From the NCBI GenBank assembly GCA_008694505.1, contig VZDJ01000623.1, positions 8,028,194 through 8,092,193 on the forward strand: 64,000 bases of DNA, in the 5' to 3' direction. Both the position numbers and the translations under genes were made by a program. The notes below the pieces were generated by a model that had not been told where the DNA came from, did not search any database, and was given only the letters and a program-made list of their open reading frames with translations. The DNA comes from Cyanoderma ruficeps (Eukaryota; Chordata; Aves; Passeriformes; Timaliidae). Shown here piece by piece: positions 24,114-36,370 of this stretch (positions within the stretch are counted from its first letter, which is position 1; every line of letters starts with the position of its first letter).

Positions 24114-27100
24114 GTCTGTTCTTCCTTCTTACTTTGCAGTGAGTTTCTGTTATTCAGAGTCCTCAGTTACCTCCTTCTGCAGTGAGAATATGCATGTTCA
24201 GGTAAGGAAGTTCTTACAAGAGGGAAAGGCAAGAATCCTGAATATTAGGATTTAGGAAGCCTAAAAAAATTACTTAACCTCTATTTTGGGGAGTCATCTC
24301 ACTTACATCAGCTACTGTAAAGATTTCTGTCTCTGAACTAGTCTCTTTGAACCCTCTTTATAGACCAAAGAGAAAAATAACTTCTCTCTGAGCATGGATT
24401 GTGACCTGGTTTAGATTTCTAGGTTAGGAAATTATTCACAAGTGCCTGTTCCCCTCTGTTGACTATAGAGGGAGTCTAGAGAACTGCAATTTGTCCAGAT
24501 AAATACTCTCCGTGTTTTGGGTTTTCTTGTTCTCAAATGGTGACACTCACAAGATTGTTCAGCACTTTATGAAATGAACTTTTGTAAACTGTCATGAAGA
24601 CTTAACAAAATAGTGGAAGGCTGAAGTCACCACATTAACAATGTTGTGGCAGTGCCATTAACTTAGCTGGCAATACTATCTAGAGGAGGCTTTTCAGGAA
24701 TGTTTCAGAGCCTGCATAATGCTGATAAGGGTTTCACATGTCAAGTCCTGAAAGACCATTGTTGTTTTACTACTGGATCACAGTGCTTCAGAAATAAAAA
24801 GGGTTCTGGGTACTGACTGGTATCTTGAGTGAGAGCACTCCAGCCCATTCCAAAGCAGATAATCAACTTCCCCCTCAATCTCTCAGCAAGACAATATTTC
24901 ATAGAATTTAATCATTCTTATCCTGAAATAGAATTTAAGAAATTATTTTGTTGTTGTTCATGTAGAAAATTAATTCAGATTTTTATATATCTGAGAAATA
25001 ATGCTCTGAATCCTTTTTTGTAAACTTAGAAATTCAGAAACAGATTGTTGAAGAAGTCTAGTGACAATCACATGGATGAGAACATAAAATGAAATATTGC
25101 AACTTCTCTAAATTTATAGGTTACTGTGAAACAAAAGATCTATTACTGAATCTTCTAAGCTCCGCAGAAGGATTTTCATACTGCAAAGTCTATATATACC
25201 TTTTAAATTCCTGCTTCATTACAAAGTAGTGAATTTGATATCTTCCCATGCAGAATGATTTTGCCACATGCTTTTCTTTAGCTGTTGCCTAAGCATTACA
25301 TATAAAGGGAAATTCCTGTGCAGAATCCATCCCCATCTACCAGGGGTGTCCAGGAGCAGTGGGGTGAGAGTGGGTCTGGTTCTTCCCCTTGGCTCTCCAA
25401 AGGGCTGCAGTATTGCTCCCTGGCCATGGCCACCACATGCTGCTCAAGCTTTGCTCATCCCTTCCACACAGGAGTGCATCTGTTGGCATTCCTCTGGCAC
25501 TAAGTGCCTTCCCTGCACAGCTAAGCAGGAAAGGATGAAGCCCAGAGATTCTAACATCAGCACTGCTGCTGTTGCCAGGATACTTCCACAGAGAAAGAGG
25601 CAAAGGCAGGATTTGGTCTCTGATGTGTATTGTAGAAATCGTTAGAAAGATCATTCTTTGTAGGTATTTGAAATGTGCCACATAAGAGACCATTGCTGAG
25701 GAGCAATTTCTAGGACAATGTGTTTCAGCTCCAAGTGGATCAAGAGGCAATATTTACCTGCATTTTTCCTTGAATTCTACACCTATAATATGCTTCTCCC
25801 AGGCAATTTCTGTGTGAACAATGACTAGGCAGCACCCAAGAAGCAGGCACTGGCATGTGCTGTGTAACAAAATGAAATACATGAGCATGGGTGTAAGGCA
25901 GCCTCCCCCTTCCCCCTCCTCTTCCCCCCAAAGTAAATCCTGTCGGTGTGGCCAGCAGAACAAGCAGTGCCTGTGTTGGCTCTCATGGTTTTATAAGCAG
26001 GGTTTTGTTGTTCAGTTACACTGATTGAGGACTTTGGGGATTGGAGCAAAGCAGCTCTGTACATACATGCTGTGTTGCCTTTGTTGGGCAGTGTGGCTCC
26101 CACAGACCCTCTTACCGCAGTCATTTTCTCTGTGAGTTGACAGAGGCTTAGTCACCTCTAAAATGTCAGTGCATTTGTAGTTTGTATCTTTAAAAAAATC
26201 AGGAAAAACAGAATATTTTAATCAATTTATTTATTTTTAAACTCTTGGTGGAGAGAGCATTTTCATTTTTATAAAGAATCAGCAAAGGTAGGACATTTGT
26301 TATTGCCAGTTCTTTTAGAAAGCGTGTTCTATTTTAAATACTTCACATCCAGGAGGAAGCTTTTATTAATTATAAGACTCCTGGGATATCTGAAACATTT
26401 ATTCATTTTTTATAGATGCTCAGCAATTTAATGGCTTATTAACTGCATATCCCAGCCTGTCAACTCAAAGGACCACTGTAACACATAGGACCACGAGGCT
26501 GAAATCGTAACAGATCTAAGATGATTCTGAAGAAAAGAAACCTATCCTTATCAGACCAATTAAGCAATATCTGTCATTACAGAGATCTTTGAGCTTTTGG
26601 TCTGAATTTTCAAACAACTTTTCAGTGTCTGTTGGCATAATCTGTGCAAGTGTTGAGCTTTAGCAATTTTTCATTAATACCTTCCATATGCCTTGCTTCG
26701 TGTCTATCAGATTTCCCTGAGACAGCTGTATATGGACAAAGTGACCATAATTATCTGCCCAATATGTTTATTCTTTCTGATTTGTGTCACCTCAGCCCAG
26801 AAGCCACCAGAAATTCTTCTCAGTGCTTCAAGATGGGGGTTTTGGCACTTTTAGGATGGAGCACTCTCAGTCATTCATCCTGGATCAAGTATAAAATAGT
26901 ATGATTTGGGAGGTAGGGTTTATCTCATCCAGCTTTAGTAAATTATATGCCTAAATACCTTACTTTTTTGTTTGAGCTATTTGTCTCTGGTCTCATGATA
27001 TAAAATAAGAAGAAAAAAAATTTGAAGTGTAAGAGAGCATAGCTCCTTTAGATACACATTTTTGGGGATCACCTCTACAATTTAGAATTATTAATTCAAC

Positions 27101-27754
27101 CTACATATACAGAAGAGCCTAAATGGTTAAATTTAAATAAAGAACGTTACTATTTGCCAAGAAACATATGAGAGACATAATCTGTAAGTTAACTGTTAAG
27201 ATGGGCGAGTCTAGACTTAGTATTGGCTTTCTTACACTTAGTGCAATTGTCCTCCTTACTGGGTGAGAGATATTGCACCTGAGAAGACTTTCCTGATGGA
27301 CACTGTATTGAAATTAATGATTTCTGCAAAACTGATGCTTTGACCAAAGAGGTAAAAAGAGTCTTGATCCAATTGCAACCAGAAACTTGTCAGACATTCA
27401 GCAGTTTTTACTGCTGTCACTGTTTATGTCTGCAACGGATTGAGTCGGTCTCCTTCACAACCAGCATCAATATTTGGCACTGTGTTGGTCATGTCACATT
27501 TGTTTTCCACTGCTGACTGATGAAGTTTATCATCCAAACTCCAGGAGAATCACTTTAACATTGAAAGCATGCTTATGTATGTGCATTATTCTGACAGTAC
27601 TTGAGCAATGATAAGTTGCACCCAGAGAATGAAGTTCTGTCAGGCTCAAATTAATTGAGGCATAAGGTATGACATAAAGTTTAGAAATTATCATTTCAGG
27701 CCTTAGGAATGAACAAAAGACCAGAGTCCCAATGCCATCAATCACCATCCAAGA

Positions 27755-28100
27755 TGTAGTAGTCCCAGGCAACAGGCTGAGTTTATTGTTTTATTATTAC
27801 ACAGTAAGGACCGCCAGAGGCATGAAAAGAACACACAAAGCTTCCGACAGCCGTGAGATTTAAAACATACAAAAGTTGGTATCCATTGATTTTTCTAGGT
27901 GCATTCTTTAAACTCAATTTATCACAACTAAATCACATCCTATGACCCACACAATACCCTGTTCTCATGACTCTTGCTTTCCTTGCCCAGGTCAGCTCCT
28001 GATTCTCACTGTGTCAGGAGTCAGTGGGAGAGGTGCCTCCATACCAAAGCACCAAGCCCAGAATATGGCTCCAGCTCTATGGGAAGGGGAAAATCTCCAA
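27755..28100 (-). mobile_element. Possible ERV LTR remnant (antisense)
   Basis: On the minus strand the sequence ends CTCAGCCTGTTGCCTGGGAC then TACTACA (plus-strand TGTAGTAG at 27755), preceded by overlapping AATAAA signals. That is the layout of an LTR R/U5 end with a terminal CA. The far boundary and a target-site duplication could not be found, so the end coordinate is a guess. Confidence 0.33.
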
Positions 28101-29883
28101 GGCTGCAAGAAAACACACGTATATATTGGCAAACATGAGTTAAACTGCTCTTGTATCCAACAATTATTTTAAAAGAAAGGGTTCTTTCCCATACAGAATT
28201 TAGGAAATTAGACATTTGATACAATAAGGGTATAAAGATATGAAATACTTTTATTCAGAACTGCTAAACCCACCCCATAAATTACTATTTAATAATATTA
28301 TTTTTTTCTTTGCCGATATTGCTTGGGTCAATCGGTTCTTTTGGATGAAGAGACTAAGTTTTTGAATTTCTCTGCATGAATAATCTGCAGCATTAAAATA
28401 AAGGAATAAAGTGACAAGGTCCTCTTACATGTTTAGATGGCAAGTTTCAAGAATTAGACTGTAAATAATAGAAACAGATTTCACTTATTTTTTCTGTCAT
28501 CATGCTAGCTGGGATTTGTTAATATAGTTATTGAAAATCATGAATCTGATCTCTTCAGACATGTTGAAAATAAGATCTTGAGGAAGAGAAGAACACATAT
28601 TAGAGATATCATGATGAAATCCCAGCACACAGCAGTGTCACCACATCTGTGCTGTATCAGAAGAATTGGCTGATCAATAGTCATTGTGTGTGATGCAGCT
28701 GTGCCCCAAATGAATTTGTTCTACTGTGGTCATATCTGCCATGTGACCTTATGTCTTATATTCAGTTCAATCTGCATGCCTTCCTTCCTGTGGTAGAAAT
28801 GTGGTCAAGGCTGCAGGCAGCCTCAGGAATACAGTACTCACAGATCTGTTAATAATGTCTGAAGCAGATGAACACTTTTGCTTTGCAAAGGTAAGAAGAA
28901 AACACCCCAAAATTATTCAGCAATTATTACATTGTCCTGTTCTCAGGGGAAGTGGGGACCTTATATCATCTCTGCTTTGCAGGAAGTTTTTACATATTTG
29001 AAAATGCTGCAGAGAGATAGATTCATGTTTTCAAACAGCATAAAATGACTGTAATTCCACATAGTTCAAGCATGAGTTAAGATATAGCAACAGCTGCATG
29101 TGGATGTAGAGCTGTAGATGAAGGTTGAATTTGGGATTTTTTTCATGCTATTCTGAAGGGTTGATGTGTCAGTGTCAAAAGTATTTTTTAAGATCATGAA
29201 AGCTGTATATACCATTTATCCCCAAGAAGCAGCACCTTTTACTATGTCATGTAAACAAAAAGATTAGTTTGACACAATTTCTTCCGGAAAAGTCTTGACA
29301 AATATTTATGGCCTCTGAAGAGTTTGCATGTAGGTGGTTTGATTCTTACTTCCAATCCTAGGAATTAAAAAGAGAAAGATGTGCAGTTACAGTTTCATGG
29401 GTCTTCCTCCTCCATTTTTATTTTCACAAAAAGACAAAATGGCCTTATTGAGCAAATCATTTCAGTGGAAGCTTAGGTACTCAGAAATTAAGAATGTAAA
29501 ACTATCCAGAAACCTAAATCATAGATACTTTGCTGAAACCAAGGTTGTGTTTCTCCTTTCCAAGTCTCTTTTCCCCATGAAGCCTGGAAGGTGTTGCTGT
29601 TATTTGCCATGAGTCTGCTCACAGGGTACTCTGTACCCTAGAAATCACTTCATACAGCTCTGCCTATTCAGAACACCTGGTAAATTTAAGTTTCACCTGA
29701 TCTGTTCTCAGCCCACTCCACCTTATTTAGCCCTATTGCTGATATTATGTTAGTCATTTAATCACAGGTGATCTTTTTGTACTAGTGGCTGAGGCAAAAA
29801 GAACAATAATTGCCTTGGGGTTTTTATGCATCATAAACTATTACCTTTCATTCCAACACAGTAGAATGAATCTGCTTTTGGTA

Positions 29884-29917
29884 CTATTATTATTCTTATT
29901 ATTATTTTGTTATTATT
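29884..29917. repeat. ATT trinucleotide repeat
   Basis: Interrupted TAT/ATT units in the 6.9-kb intron. Confidence 0.85.
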
Positions 29918-31017
29918 GCACATACAGAAAGTTTTCTTGTTAGCCCTAATGTCCTGACTGTATCCCACTTTCCAGACTGACCATTCTGTTTTGCTGTTGT
30001 ATGCCCATGTTGTTTTTCTGTATTTGTCTTTAACAATTTAATCTAGTTTTCACCTTTTGTACAATTCTGTCTCAAGTAGCAGATCATTGCAAATTCATGA
30101 CTTAGTTAAAATTATCTTGGATTATACTTACTATTTTTCTTTTTCATTACAATAATTTGTACTTGTATTCTGAGTATTGTTTATTCCATCTTTACTAGTT
30201 CTCCTAAACTTTTTCTCTTACACTTGCTTGCCATACTATCACATTTATTGATTCTATGGGTTAATTACAATCTAGGCCTTTATAAACAGTTTTTGTTAAT
30301 TTTTTGCTCCTCTTTTTTCTTGCTTTTGTAAGCATTGCTAATTAGAACATTTCACCCAAGCTGTTTTCCACCTTCCTACATGTTTCACACAGGTACTGCA
30401 TAGTTCCTTGCTCCTGGGTGCACTGTTAGATCATTTAATAAATTGTCATCTTCTTGAACTTTACTGTAGACTACAGTGTTGACATGTTGAAGCATTTGGT
30501 CTTGGCTGTGGGAAACTTAGCCTCCCACAGGTCGTATGGGCAATGAAATCACAACCACTTTCTGTGGTTAATATATTGCTGAGTTGATGGCTGTCATTGT
30601 TTTCTTTGATATATGGATACAGATAAAACAATTAGTGCATATACTTTTTTTATATGAAAAGGATCTGTAGTCTGTAGTAAAACAGTGGGGTGGTTGTTTT
30701 ATATGTGCATATATATGTGTTTATGAGTATAGTTTGAAAAGTTAAGACAAGAGACAATAGAGCTGCTGGATATGAAGCTGCCTTGTGCTCAGTGCTTACT
30801 GGTAGTCTGGAAGGACTCCTGGGACAGAATGAGCCAGAACTCTTTACTAGTTTCTTGTTTCAGTTTGGTTTTATTGATTTATTTTCTTTTATTGTGTTCC
30901 AAATAAAATGCATCATCAGAGGGATCTTTGCGTAAACCAGAGAAAAATTTTCTCTTTATTTCAAGGCTTGCAGTTCAGAGAGACTTGCACTCAGTAAATT
31001 CTTCACCATTAAGGTGA

Positions 31018-31266
<249 letters not shown>

Positions 31267-31839
31267 TAAGTCTTATTTCTTCTATTTTTAATAGCTGGGT
31301 GGGAAAATGGTTTGTATGGTGAAGTGGAGCACTGCACTCCTCATTAAAACAGCAGGAATGTTCTGGCTGTCAGGGCTCCTGAAGGCTGGTGGCAATTCCT
31401 GCATTAGTGATTTAGATGGAAGCCTGCTGGGTTTTAAGATAGGTAACTGGTCTGCTTACTTTGATGGCAGGAATTAAAGCTTTTGTTTCTTCTGTTGAAA
31501 GCAAGGCCTTCCTGCTCTTGTGGTGCTTTCTGCTGGGAAAGTAACATAATCACTGGTTTTGTCCTTCCTTATGTAGACAGAGGTGGAAAGTGTGAAGCTT
31601 TTGGCTAGTTAAAGGAAAGGAAAATGAGTGGACTAAAAACTAGCTAATGAACAGCAGAGGGAGACTGTGCTGTATATAGAAGTGAAATAAATGGGAGGAC
31701 TATAAGGAGAATATGTTATGTAGAAACCTTTCCCTGTTGGTAGACTATAGATACCTGTTACCAATTAGTAAACTCATTGAAGTAATGGATATGAAAGTCC
31801 TTATGCTCTATGTGCTCTCATTAAGCCATTAGAGAGCTT

Positions 31840-31948
31840 TCAGAGGCCCACAAGCATGGTGAAGGGTCTGGAGAGGAAGCCTTATGAGGTATAGCTGAGG
31901 TCACTGACTTTGTTCAGCCTGGGGAAGAGGACACTGGGGGTGAGGCCT
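31840..31948 (+). mobile_element. CR1 LINE, 5' segment, interrupted by an LTR
   Basis: AAGGGTCTGGAGAGGAAGCC, TTATGAGG, then TGACTTTGTTCAGCCTGGGG and AAGAGGACACTGGGGGTGAG match the CR1 region that lies just before the 3' UTR. The copy breaks off at 31948 and resumes at 32391, so an insertion occurred inside it. The 5' limit is approximate. Confidence 0.82.
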
Positions 31949-32390
31949 TGAGAAGGTTGGCCTGGAACAGAGACTGGACAGAGCTAAGAGAATAGTATTT
32001 ATCAAAAGGCCTTGAAGGATACACACACCTTGGGCGGTACAAGAGCCTGGCCAGGGCTACACACAAGGTGGACCCAAAATGGTCACGAAATGGACAGCCA
32101 GTCATGGGGTTTCACGCTTTTATAAGTTTTGGTCCATTTGTATATTGGGGTTAATTGTCCAATTATAGCTTCAGGTTATGAAGTTGCATCCTGCCTGTTC
32201 TCTCCCCTCAGCCCTCCATTGTTTGTGCTTTTTTGGGCCTGAAACTTGTAACAGTTGTCCTTTCCTCGAGCTGGAAAAGGATTTGTTTCATCTACCTACC
32301 CTGTGAAGAGAACTTACTGAATATGAGGCTCAGAAGTACACACCTAGGCAGCACAGAATCTGAAAAATATGAAAGCTAAGACTTCCAGCA
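31949..32390 (-). mobile_element. Solo ERV LTR-like insertion inside a CR1
   Basis: About 442 bases separate two parts of one CR1. The insert starts TGAGAAGG and ends TTCCAGCA, giving TG...CA ends. Plus-strand TTTATC near 31999 and TTTTATAAG near 32119 are consistent with an antisense degraded poly-A signal and a TATA box. The body (GGTCCATTTGTATATTGGGG, TTAATTGTCCAATTATAGC) resembles LTRs I know from songbird genomes. No clear target-site duplication survives. There is no gag, pol or env, so it is a solo LTR if the call is right. Confidence 0.6.
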
Positions 32391-32728
32391 TCAACCCACT
32401 GCAGTCTGTAGCTTCCTTGTAAGGAGAAAAGGAGGGGTAGACACTGATTTCACTCTTGAGTCCAGGGACAGGATTCAAGGAAATGGCCTAAAGCTGAGTC
32501 AGGGACATTTAAACTGGATATCAGGAAAAGATTTTTCACCACAGAGGGTGGTTGGGCACCAGAACAGGCTCCCCAGGAATGTGGTCACAGCACCAGGCCT
32601 GACAAAGGATTTGGACAATGCTCTCAGGCACATGGTGTGATTGGAGTGTCCTGCACAGGGCCGGGAGTTGGATTTGATGATCTTGATGGACCCCTTTCAA
32701 CTCAGCACATGCTGTGATTCTATGATTA
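32391..32728 (+). mobile_element. CR1 LINE, 3' segment, interrupted by an LTR
   Basis: The CR1 resumes with CTGCAGTCTGTAGCTTCC and continues through AACTGGATATCAGGAAAAG, ACCAGAACAGGCTCCCCAGG and TTGGATTTGATGATCTTGAT to the 3' tail TGTGATTCTATGATT. Together with 31840-31948 it forms one CR1 copy of about 450 bases. Confidence 0.88.
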
Positions 32729-34121
32729 ATGTAGATTGCCAGAATAGAAGTACAGCAGGTTTCTGAGTTGGTATACCATTGTGTTCCACAAAAGAAAAAA
32801 GAGAATGGAAAAACCAACATTTTCATCAGTAGAACTCTACTACAGAGGTAGAAGAAGCATTTATCTTTGTTTTAAGGAACTGCCACAGTTAGGAGCATTA
32901 TCTGTTATTCTGACTATTAGTAGGTAAAAATAACATGTGGTGGTGTCAATTGTGCATTGAATTCTGTATTTAATTTAAAATGTTGTGACTATCACATGAA
33001 GTGTAAACAAACGTTAGGAATAAAGTTTGTGCGTGTGACTTTTTAATGAATACTGGCATGGCCAACTATAGCTTCTGGCATATACAAGGCTGAAAATAGC
33101 AGCAACTATTAAAACATAAGTGTGTTTGCTGAAAAGGGCAAAAATATGCTTATTCTAGAAAAAGAATAATTATAATAACTTTTATCCAAGCAAGCAAAGA
33201 AGAGCTAGGATGACCTCAGGGATAGTTGAAACTCTTGTTTCCTCCTTACCTTACTCCCAGATTTAATTTTTCCGCACATATTGAATGCTCTGACAGAAAG
33301 CAGACTGAATTTTATAGCACTTTTACTGTACTTGTGACAAAAACCCTGGGATACCTTTGGGGGACAGGGGAAAGGATGATGGGTAGATCACTAACACACC
33401 AAACTGTGAGAGTAGTAAATACTGCAGGAGGTAATTTAATAGAAAATATATATATTTGGTAACAAATACAGTTAATGCAAATAGCCCTGACACTCAACAG
33501 AGCAGCCATTGCACTCCTCAAATTCCTTTGATGTTACAGCTTACTTCCTTTCCTGGAAATGCTCTGGTTTACACTGCAGTTCTGACAATGCTCATCATTC
33601 ACTTCCACTAACTGAATGTTATGTAAAGCAAATAAATCAATCAGAGGTGCAGACTGGATAGAAGGGCTGTTGTAAGGGCTTCTTGCTTTTGGGATTACAT
33701 TCTTGAACAATGTATTTGCAAAAAAGTGCGATTACACGTCTGTAAAAATACTACATTATTTACTAGGATCCTAGCGAAAGGAAAGACTCTCTGATCATTT
33801 GAGTTTTCACATTGCAGTCTTCGCAGGGTTAAGTAGGAATGTAATGCTGTGGGGATGCTGTTAAATTGCCTCTTTGTTTACAAGTCACTTTGGTTAATGG
33901 CATGAAGAGACTCCATTTGCTTTCACAAAAAAACGGAAAGATAAAAAGACAACAAAAACCTATTTGTCTAACAACATCTCCCTGAACAGTAGTAAAGATT
34001 GTACTAGATTATTAAATAATAGATGAAAAACAAACATTTTTAAAGTGTACATCACAATGAGTAGGAAAAAAAAGTCACACTAGGCAGCCTCTTTTATTGC
34101 CTTATTAGAGGCTCATGTGAA

Positions 34122-34164
34122 TTGTGTCTTTAAACACTAAAGCCTTGTGCCTTTAAACACTAAA
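34122..34164 (+). repeat. Short direct duplication
   Basis: TTGTGTCTTTAAACACTAAA (34122-34141) is repeated as TTGTGCCTTTAAACACTAAA (34145-34164) with one difference and a 3-base spacer. Confidence 0.85.
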
Positions 34165-36261
34165 TGATCTCGAGTTCCAGGTTGTCACAGGTATACCCAA
34201 AGGTCTTAGATTTCATGACAGCATTTTCATTCATTCACCTCAAACTAGCCTCTAAAATTCAAATGTGATCTCACTTACCAAGACTGCCATCAGAATAGTG
34301 TGGCACATTTACAGTGAGAGAGGAAGTGATTTCATAAGGGGAAAGATAATTGTCTATAGACAGGATTATTTATTTGTTAATCATTAATGGTTCAGTTAAC
34401 AGTTTGTAAAGCACAGTGGAAGGAACTACTTCTGCCTCAAGGAGTACAAAGACAAAAAAAAAAAATCATCTCCCAGATTCACTGAATGATTCAGAAGATG
34501 GTTGTATTTTAGAGCATGTCTTGGTCTGTTTCTTCCTTTCATTCTCTTTTTGACATAGGTGTATGACCTTATGTTTACCTATTTTAGCATTCGCAGACAG
34601 AACAAGAGCATCTCTTCTTGCAACATAATGCTTACCAGTGTTTTTCAGGAAGAGCTACTTAAGTACATTTCTTGGGCTGTTTCCAGCCTCCCTTACATAC
34701 GAATCTGAATTTTCAAATACAGGCGCACATTGCACAAATAGGACTCCATCTCTTACATTTGGTTTCACTGAGAACATATGCTAATGAGAACATGCAATAA
34801 TTAACAGACTGTATATAAATTGGAATGCCATCAAAAAACCCTCCAGTTTTGCTCCTTCTTTCCTGCTTTAAATATGGCTGATAAATGTGGCAATTTTTGA
34901 CATACTTAAATAAATCATAGTCGTCATTGATTTTCAGCTTTTCCCTCTCCCAGGGCTAAGGAAAGGCTGTCATTCCCCATAGCCTTCAGACCTTGCCTTG
35001 CTAACAACTCTCAAACCACATACTAGAGACCCAAGTTTGTGCTATCCTCACAAAGCCAGCAGATGCTGGTTGTGTTAGATACCAAGCAATCAGCGTTTGC
35101 TGTGTTGGTCCAGTGCAATGCCGAAGGGAATAAAAAAGGACCCAGATTCTAGGTGTATTTGCTATCATGTGCAGTCAGCCTGAAATGTGGCCTTCACCCA
35201 ACTATCCAGCTCCAGCCCATAGATTATTACATCATAGACTGTCCTGTACAGTTGGCTACACATTTTAATACTTTTTTATAAGTGGCAGAATTGGTTTTCT
35301 GTCGTTCTCCAGCCTTCTCTCCACACATAGGCAGCAGGACTCTGAAAGGGCTGCAAGGACAGTAGGGCATGAAACCTAAAGCTATTTGACTCTATGCTGT
35401 TCAAAACATATATGGTTTCCTTTGCTTATACTTATTTGTTTTCTTAGTGAAGAAATGTCTAGAATAAATGCAAACCACCGTAGAACATCTTTAAAGGATC
35501 ATCTTTTTTTACTTGTGCTGATGCATTTTAGGAGAATGTGGCCACATAAGGTTGAACGAACCACTTTCCAGTACATCTTGCAGACATTCAGCCTCTGACT
35601 ACTTCAACACCTACTTCTTAAAACAGCATAGTCAGCATTACTTTTTGGACCTGTTGCGGTATCTTTCCTAGCTGTTAAAGATTTTTTTTCTTTATGAAAG
35701 TACCATAAAAGACTAAAAAACAGCTATAAAATAGTCCTTTGCCAAGGACTCTCCTTTTCACTGTAAAAAAAGCCATTAAGTTTTTTAATACAGCTGGTGC
35801 AATTTCAGGTGATATCTGAGAGTACAGCTACAAGAATATTGCTATGGACTTCACTGGGATCAGTTTTTATTCATAGTAGTTTTAAGGCAGAAAAGTTTTT
35901 TGACTGCAGGAATAACATTTATCCCAACATCTTATTTACCTGAAGAACCATGATATATTTAGTTGTTCCTGATTGCTCCAGCAGTTCACCATCAGAAAGC
36001 AAGATATTTTAGTTAAGCCCGGATACACCATTATTATATTTTGTATTAGAAGATACTAAAAGTACTGGGTAGAAGCATACCCTTCCACCTGCTCAAGATT
36101 AATTTCATATCCTGCAGTAACTGCAGGAAGTTTTATAAGTTAGTTTGGCACTTAGATATATAGAGAGATGTTACATCATCAGTGTCAGTCCATAATACTG
36201 AAATGTTTTGGTTGTCTGGATATTTCTGCTACTTCAATTAAGTAGCAATTAGGATTAAGGA

Positions 36262-36370
36262 TTTGGGGGAGGGGGGGTGTTTGTTTTGTGTTGGGTTTTT
36301 TTTGTTTGTTTTTGGCGGGTTTTTTGGCGGGCATTTTTGGAGGGGTCGTTGTTGTTGTTGTTGTTTTCCC
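36262..36370 (+). repeat. G/T-rich low-complexity tract ending in a GTT repeat
   Basis: Almost pure G and T for about 110 bases with G runs (GGGGG, GGGGGGG, GGG, two GGCGGG blocks, GGGG), ending in six GTT units at 36348-36365. The complementary strand is C/A-rich. Four or more closely spaced G runs on the transcribed-sense strand make a G-quadruplex possible. Confidence 0.85.

Noticed and set aside
25268..25750. 125-codon (+) and 137-codon (-) overlapping frames
   Set aside because: Frames are open on both strands over the same GC-richer patch, with no family resemblance and no conserved motif. This is typical of chance openness where stop codons are rare.
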